Assembly (NCBI GenBank): GCA_013349725.1
Contig: DUZB01000052.1
Location: 4,613 to 14,797 of the forward strand
DNA length: 10,185 bases
Reading direction: 5' to 3'
From: Deltaproteobacteria bacterium
GTDB lineage: Bacteria > Desulfobacterota > DSM-4660 > Desulfatiglandales > Desulfatiglandaceae
This document shows, piece after piece, positions 6,681 to 10,185 of this stretch. Below the pieces are notes generated by a model, which searched no databases, was not told the DNA's origin, and worked only from the letters and a program-made list of their open reading frames with translations. Each line of letters opens with the position of its first letter. Positions within the stretch are counted from its first letter, which is position 1. Position numbers and translations under genes: made by a program.

Positions 6681-8339
6681 ATGAAGAGTCACGATGAAGC
6701 ACTATCTAAGGAGTTGACTTTTACGCGTTTTGATCGGATGAGCGAACGATATCCGAACCGACCGGCCGTGGTCTATTTGGGAACACCGTTCAGCTACGCC
6801 CGCCTCCGGAATCTGAGCGAACGGTTTGCCGGCGCCCTGGCGGACATGGGGATCAAAAAAGGCGACAGGGTCATGATCTATATCTCCAACTGCGTACAGT
6901 GGATCATTGGATTTTTAGCCATTCAGAAACTTGGGGCCGTTCTTGTGCCGGTGGCCCCGATTTACACCTCCTTTGAGATCGAATACATGATCAAAGATTC
7001 CGGCGCGGAAACCGTGATCTGCCTGGATACAAACTTCTGCTATGTAAAAGAGGTGTTTGACAAGACAGGGTTGAAAAACGCCATTGTCACCAACCTGGTG
7101 GATCTGCTTCCTTTCTGGAAACGATCTCTTGGAGTCCTGTTTGACAAAATTCCCACAGGCAAAGTGGACCGGGACAGCCGGGTCCATTCCTTTCGATCCC
7201 TTTTGAGCCATCCTCCTCTGAAGGAACCGGTTTCTCTGGATCCCATGAAGGACCTCGCCTATATCCTTTACACCGGGGGGACCACGGGATTTCCCAAAGG
7301 CGTTCCGGGAAACCATATGGGAATGACCTCCTATGTGAACGATGTAACGGAAGACGTGGCTGCAGGCCATCTCAAAGAGGGAGAGGACGTGTATATTGCA
7401 GTGAACCCCCTCTTTCACATCATGGCCCTGGGCCTGTGCATGGCTGTTGGTCTCAATAAGGGGAATACCGTATTGCTCATGCCGGTCCCCCAGGTGGATG
7501 CCATCATGGAAACCATCCAGCGGAACAAGGCCCGCTGGTTTCTGGGTGTCCCGGCCCTTTACCGCATGATCCTGGAAAACGACCGCCTGGATTCCTACGA
7601 TTTAGGCTCGCTCCGTTATTGTTACTGTGGCGGAGACGTCCTTCCCGCGGAAGTGTTCAACCGATGGAAAGAACGTTTCGGGATTCCCATCTATCAGGTA
7701 TACGGGTCCACCGAAGCGGGACACGTGGCTTACAGCCGCATCGAAAAGGACCCCAAACCCAATACCATCGGGCTGCCCCTGAGGAGCCGGAAATGCATGG
7801 TGGTGGACCCGGACACGCTGGAACCAATGAAACCCGGAGAAACAGGCGAACTCCTCGTGACCTCCCCTTACACCTTGAAAGAATACTGGAAAAAACCGGA
7901 GGAGACGAAACGATCCTATATCGATATCAACGGGGAAATCTTTTACCGGATGGGCGACTTTGTAAGCGAGGATGAAGATGGGCAATTGGTGTACATGGAA
8001 CGATCGGCCGATGTGATCAAACACAAAGGGTACCGGGTGTCCGCCTCTGAGGTGGAGGCGATACTGCAAAATCATCCAACCGTCATAGGCGCCTGTGTTG
8101 TGGGCGTTCCAGACAAGAAAGTGGGAGAACGCATCAAAGCCATTGTGGTCCTGAAAGAGGATGCGAAGGGCGTAGGAGGCACGGATCTGATCAAATGGTG
8201 CCGGGAACACCTGGCGTCCTACAAGGTTCCGGGGTATATCGAATTCCGAGATATGCTGCCAAAAAGCAAGGTGGGGAAACTCCTTAGAAGGGAAATTCGA
8301 GATGAAGAGCGAAGAAGACTGACCAAGAACAAGGTGTGA
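6681..8339 (+). CDS. AMP-forming acyl-CoA ligase (FadD/aryl-CoA ligase superfamily)
   Basis: A 552-residue adenylate-forming ligase: carboxylate plus ATP gives an acyl-adenylate, which is then thioesterified with CoA. All core motifs are present: the phosphate loop YTGGTTGFPKG (197-207); NPLFHIMALG near 242-251; YQVYGSTEAG (338-347); the adenosine-binding YRMGD with Asp426; the hinge region DVIKHKGYRVSASEVE (444-459); and the catalytic lysine Lys533 in SKVGKLLRREIR. AAGGGAA just upstream of the ATG at 6681 is a suitable ribosome site. Length is normal for the family. The N-terminal domain resembles medium/long-chain and aryl-acid ligases, but the acid pocket cannot be assigned by eye. Its position directly after a LIV-type importer suggests that it activates the imported solute. 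The hairpin in front may make its expression partly independent of the transporter. It could instead be a general fatty-acid ligase. Confidence 0.9.
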   Translation: MKSHDEALSKELTFTRFDRMSERYPNRPAVVYLGTPFSYARLRNLSERFAGALADMGIKKGDRVMIYISNCVQWIIGFLAIQKLGAVLVPVAPIYTSFEIEYMIKDSGAETVICLDTNFCYVKEVFDKTGLKNAIVTNLVDLLPFWKRSLGVLFDKIPTGKVDRDSRVHSFRSLLSHPPLKEPVSLDPMKDLAYILYTGGTTGFPKGVPGNHMGMTSYVNDVTEDVAAGHLKEGEDVYIAVNPLFHIMALGLCMAVGLNKGNTVLLMPVPQVDAIMETIQRNKARWFLGVPALYRMILENDRLDSYDLGSLRYCYCGGDVLPAEVFNRWKERFGIPIYQVYGSTEAGHVAYSRIEKDPKPNTIGLPLRSRKCMVVDPDTLEPMKPGETGELLVTSPYTLKEYWKKPEETKRSYIDINGEIFYRMGDFVSEDEDGQLVYMERSADVIKHKGYRVSASEVEAILQNHPTVIGACVVGVPDKKVGERIKAIVVLKEDAKGVGGTDLIKWCREHLASYKVPGYIEFRDMLPKSKVGKLLRREIRDEERRRLTKNKV

Positions 8340-8360
8340 AAGATCGTGGGAGATGGTACG

Positions 8361-8882
8361 ATGGCAGAGAGCATACTCAGAAACAAACGACTGTTGGCTG
8401 TGGACGACGAACCGGATATCCTGGAGACCTTGAAAGAACACCTGGAGGATATAGAGGGGCTGGTTCTGGACCAGGCCTTAAATTATGAAACAGGATATCA
8501 TCTGATCCGTTCCTGGACCTATGATATCGTCATCCTGGACATTATGGGGGTGCGCGGGTTTGACCTTCTTAATGCCGCGGTGGCCCTGGGTTTTCCCGCA
8601 GTCATGCTCACAGCCCATGCCCTGACGCCCGAAGCCCTTCGCAAATCCGTTGAACTGGGGGCCAGAGCCTTTCTCCCAAAAGAAAAAATGTCGGATATCG
8701 TCTCTTTTTTAGAAGATGTCCTTACCACAAATCACCAGAAGGGATGGCTGCGGGTATTTGATCGTTTAGGTGGATTTTTCTCGAGGGCCTTCGGCCCGGA
8801 ATGGCAAAAAAATGAAAAAGCATTCTGGGACGATGTAGTATCGGGAAAATACAGCCCGGAACCGGTGATCCTGAAGAAATAG
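8361..8882 (+). CDS. Stand-alone receiver-domain response regulator with unassigned C-terminal tail
   Basis: From ATG 8361 the product is 173 residues. GGGAG at 8348-8352 lies eight bases upstream, so I prefer this start to the GTG at 8346, which would add MGDGT. Residues about 9-122 form a CheY-like receiver domain: acidic pocket Asp15-Asp16-Glu17 (AVDDEPD), phospho-acceptor Asp60 (DIVILDIMG), switch Thr84 (VMLTAHA) and conserved Lys107 (AFLPKEK). All residues needed for phosphotransfer are present. The remaining 50 residues or so (WLRVFDRLGGFFSRAFGPEW and on to the end) match no output domain I know: no helix-turn-helix, GGDEF or enzyme motif. It begins 21 bases after the ligase stop and is probably co-transcribed with it. 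No kinase gene is in the window. It may work as a phosphorylation-dependent protein partner. Receiver assignment is firm; function unknown. Confidence 0.88.
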   Translation: MAESILRNKRLLAVDDEPDILETLKEHLEDIEGLVLDQALNYETGYHLIRSWTYDIVILDIMGVRGFDLLNAAVALGFPAVMLTAHALTPEALRKSVELGARAFLPKEKMSDIVSFLEDVLTTNHQKGWLRVFDRLGGFFSRAFGPEWQKNEKAFWDDVVSGKYSPEPVILKK

Positions 8883-8972
8883 CCCTTCCGCCCCTTCCTG
8901 CCATATCCCCTCCTTTGTTATTCCCGAACATCCCCCCGGTCTGGAAAATATGCCATTTAAATTCGATACGTA

Positions 8973-9002
8973 TTGACAAGTACCCGCCTCTGCTTTTAAG
9001 AT
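8973..9002 (+). promoter_or_regulatory. Predicted sigma-70 promoter for the DUF2333 gene
   Basis: TTGACA at 8973-8978 is a perfect -35 hexamer; TAAGAT at 8997-9002 matches four of six -10 positions with an 18-base spacer. It lies about 127 bases before the DUF2333 start and after the end of the receiver gene, so the DUF2333 gene is likely a separate unit. Apart from this, the gap 8883-9128 shows no hairpin terminator and no credible small gene. Confidence 0.5.
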
Positions 9003-9128
9003 CAAAAAGGAATACGGGAACGGACGTCTCAAAGCATTTTTCATTCCAGCCATCAGGCGGCATTAACCGATACATGGAAAATCCGCAAAGAAACCTGGTT
9101 TACAGCAAAGAGGAGGCAATAGCACAGG

Positions 9129-10076
9129 ATGAAAGCGAATCAGAATGAAAACGAGAAAAAGAACAGGGGAGTTACCATCGGCGCTGTAATTCTGGCCCTG
9201 ATCATCTTTTGCCTGATTGTCATGGGCATCAACTCGAGAAAACCCGAGTTTTTTGAAACGGAAAAGCAGGAGAGCAAGGTTACGGGAGCGGCCTTTATCC
9301 GGACCAATCAGCTCCTTATTGAGCAGTTCGCTGGAAACTGGCTGCCCAACGATAAGTTCTGGCCCACGGCGTTCCTCGACAATATACCCAATTTCCAGAT
9401 CGGGGAGCTGGAGGTCGTTCGATATAATGTTCGAGTCCTGAGAGACAGCCTTTCAAGAATGCGAACAACAGACAAACTGGACCCCTGGGCCGAAGGGGCC
9501 TTTACAGCCCTTTCAAACGACCCCTACAAGTGGTGGTTCCCGTCCGCGGAGAAAAGGTGGGGGAAAGCCTATGATGACCTGGAGAAGTTCTATCAGGGCC
9601 TGTCTACCGGGAAATCGAATTTTTACGCCAGGGCGGACAACCTCGTTGAACTCCTGAGGGAATATATTTCCCTGATGGGCGGAGTCAACACCAGACTTAT
9701 CAATGCGCCTAAACGCAAGGAGACTGTTATCGCCGTGATAGAGGACGACAAAAAAGGCGCCAAAGAGATTGAATTAAACATCCCCTGGCGCCAAATTGAC
9801 GACAATTTTTATTATGCTCAGGGTGTGGCTTACGCGCTCTACGAATCTTTCAGGGCGATACGCGTAGATTTCAACGCCATTCTGAAAAAAAAGAATTCCA
9901 TCCTCCTTGTGGACAAGATCATTGAAGGCCTCAGGAAATGCTATTTTGAGCCGCTGTTTGTTTTTAACGGCTCCACCGGAAGTATCTTTGCCAACCATTC
10001 CCTCAATCTCTCAGGCATGTTCAATGACGCCAGGCAGAAGATCGATTCCTTGACTTTTTCACTGAAAGATGGCTAA
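9129..10076 (+). CDS. DUF2333 family membrane-anchored protein
   Basis: A 315-residue protein that I recognise as DUF2333 (PF10095), a family of unknown function in Proteobacteria. It has a polar, charged N-terminus (residues 1-14), a single membrane segment at about 15-33 (VTIGAVILALIIFCLIVMG), and then a large domain predicted to lie outside the inner membrane. Conserved-looking segments are WLPNDKFWPTAFLDNIPNFQ (71-90), FYARADNL (165-172), IDDNFYYAQGVAYALY (223-238) and NHSLNLSGMFNDARQKI (289-305). No catalytic motif, lipobox or cleavable signal is visible. AGGAGG at 9111-9116 is 12 bases from the ATG, a somewhat long spacing; no better start is seen downstream. It appears to have its own promoter, so a link to the importer operon is not implied. 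Function unknown. Confidence 0.82.
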   Translation: MKANQNENEKKNRGVTIGAVILALIIFCLIVMGINSRKPEFFETEKQESKVTGAAFIRTNQLLIEQFAGNWLPNDKFWPTAFLDNIPNFQIGELEVVRYNVRVLRDSLSRMRTTDKLDPWAEGAFTALSNDPYKWWFPSAEKRWGKAYDDLEKFYQGLSTGKSNFYARADNLVELLREYISLMGGVNTRLINAPKRKETVIAVIEDDKKGAKEIELNIPWRQIDDNFYYAQGVAYALYESFRAIRVDFNAILKKKNSILLVDKIIEGLRKCYFEPLFVFNGSTGSIFANHSLNLSGMFNDARQKIDSLTFSLKDG

Positions 10077-10125
10077 TTTAAATGTTGATGCAGTCGTAAA
10101 AAGTCAAAAATCATCCGTTTTAGTC

Positions 10126-10185
10126 ATTCCCGCGAAAGCGGGAATCCAGGAAAGTCAGGTGCTTATGGACCCCCGCTTTCGCGAG
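10126..10185. repeat. Nested palindromic dispersed repeat, cut by the window edge
   Basis: Positions 10126-10145 form a perfect hairpin: ATTCCCGC, a GAAA tetraloop, GCGGGAAT. After about 26 bases a second block, CCCGCTTTCGCGAG (10172-10185), is a near inverted copy of the CGCGAAAGCGGG core, so the whole would fold as two facing palindromes like a MITE or REP pair. The right end is lost at the window border. It lies 49 bases after the DUF2333 stop and may serve as that gene's transcription terminator, although no T-tract follows. Such GTCATTCCCGCGAAAGCGGG elements are, to my recollection, frequent in deltaproteobacterial genomes. Confidence 0.7.

Noticed and set aside
7602..8441. Minus-strand ORF of 279 codons opposite the CoA ligase and receiver genes
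   Set aside because: It is antisense to two genes with intact catalytic motifs and shows no domain of its own.
8915..9148. Plus-strand ORF of 77 codons before the DUF2333 gene
   Set aside because: It overlaps the DUF2333 start in another frame, covers the predicted promoter and has no ribosome site or domain.
10126..10145. Neisseria dRS3-type phage attachment repeat
   Set aside because: The ATTCCC-8-GGGAAT spacing fits, but the gene content is not neisserial and no phage genes are present; a convergent palindromic repeat is more likely.

Overview
The window looks like a chromosomal stretch from an anaerobic deltaproteobacterium (Desulfobacterota; sulfate-reducing or syntrophic type). This is an inference from gene content and from dispersed palindromic repeats of a kind I associate with those genomes. 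No rRNA, tRNA, CRISPR array, transposase or phage gene was seen.

Layout. (1) Positions 1-1033, minus strand: the N-terminal 344 codons of a polytopic permease of the SO_0444 / DUF318 family (putative Cu/Zn efflux), cut by the left window edge. (2) Positions 1034-1574: a divergent intergenic region. It holds a near-consensus sigma-70 promoter (1188-1216) pointing right, and an in-frame remnant of a response-regulator-like gene ending in a clear Fis-type helix-turn-helix (to 1526). (3) Positions 1575-6527, plus strand: a complete branched-chain-amino-acid-type (HAAT/LIV) ABC importer, in the order periplasmic binding protein, LivH, LivM, LivG, LivF. A 269-base gap with repeats and possible RNA structure separates the binding protein from livH; the last four genes are tightly coupled. 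(4) Positions 6528-6680: a large hairpin-forming repeat. (5) Positions 6681-8339: an AMP-forming acyl-CoA ligase. (6) Positions 8361-8882: a stand-alone receiver-domain protein with an uncharacterised C-terminal tail. (7) Positions 8883-9128: a promoter region. (8) Positions 9129-10076: a membrane-anchored DUF2333 protein. (9) From 10126 to the right edge: a palindromic dispersed repeat.

How they fit together. The importer followed by an acyl-CoA ligase reads as an 'import and activate' unit: a carboxylic acid or related solute is captured in the periplasm, imported at the cost of ATP, then thioesterified to CoA. LIV-type importers next to CoA ligases are known for aromatic acids, so the substrate need not be an amino acid. 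The receiver protein may tie this unit to a phosphorelay, but no kinase is present. The permease and the DUF2333 gene look like independent neighbours.

Nothing here is a clearly new system. The points most worth a second look are the decayed receiver/Fis regulator in front of the importer, the receiver protein behind the ligase, and the non-canonical ABC signature motif in the LivG-like ATPase.
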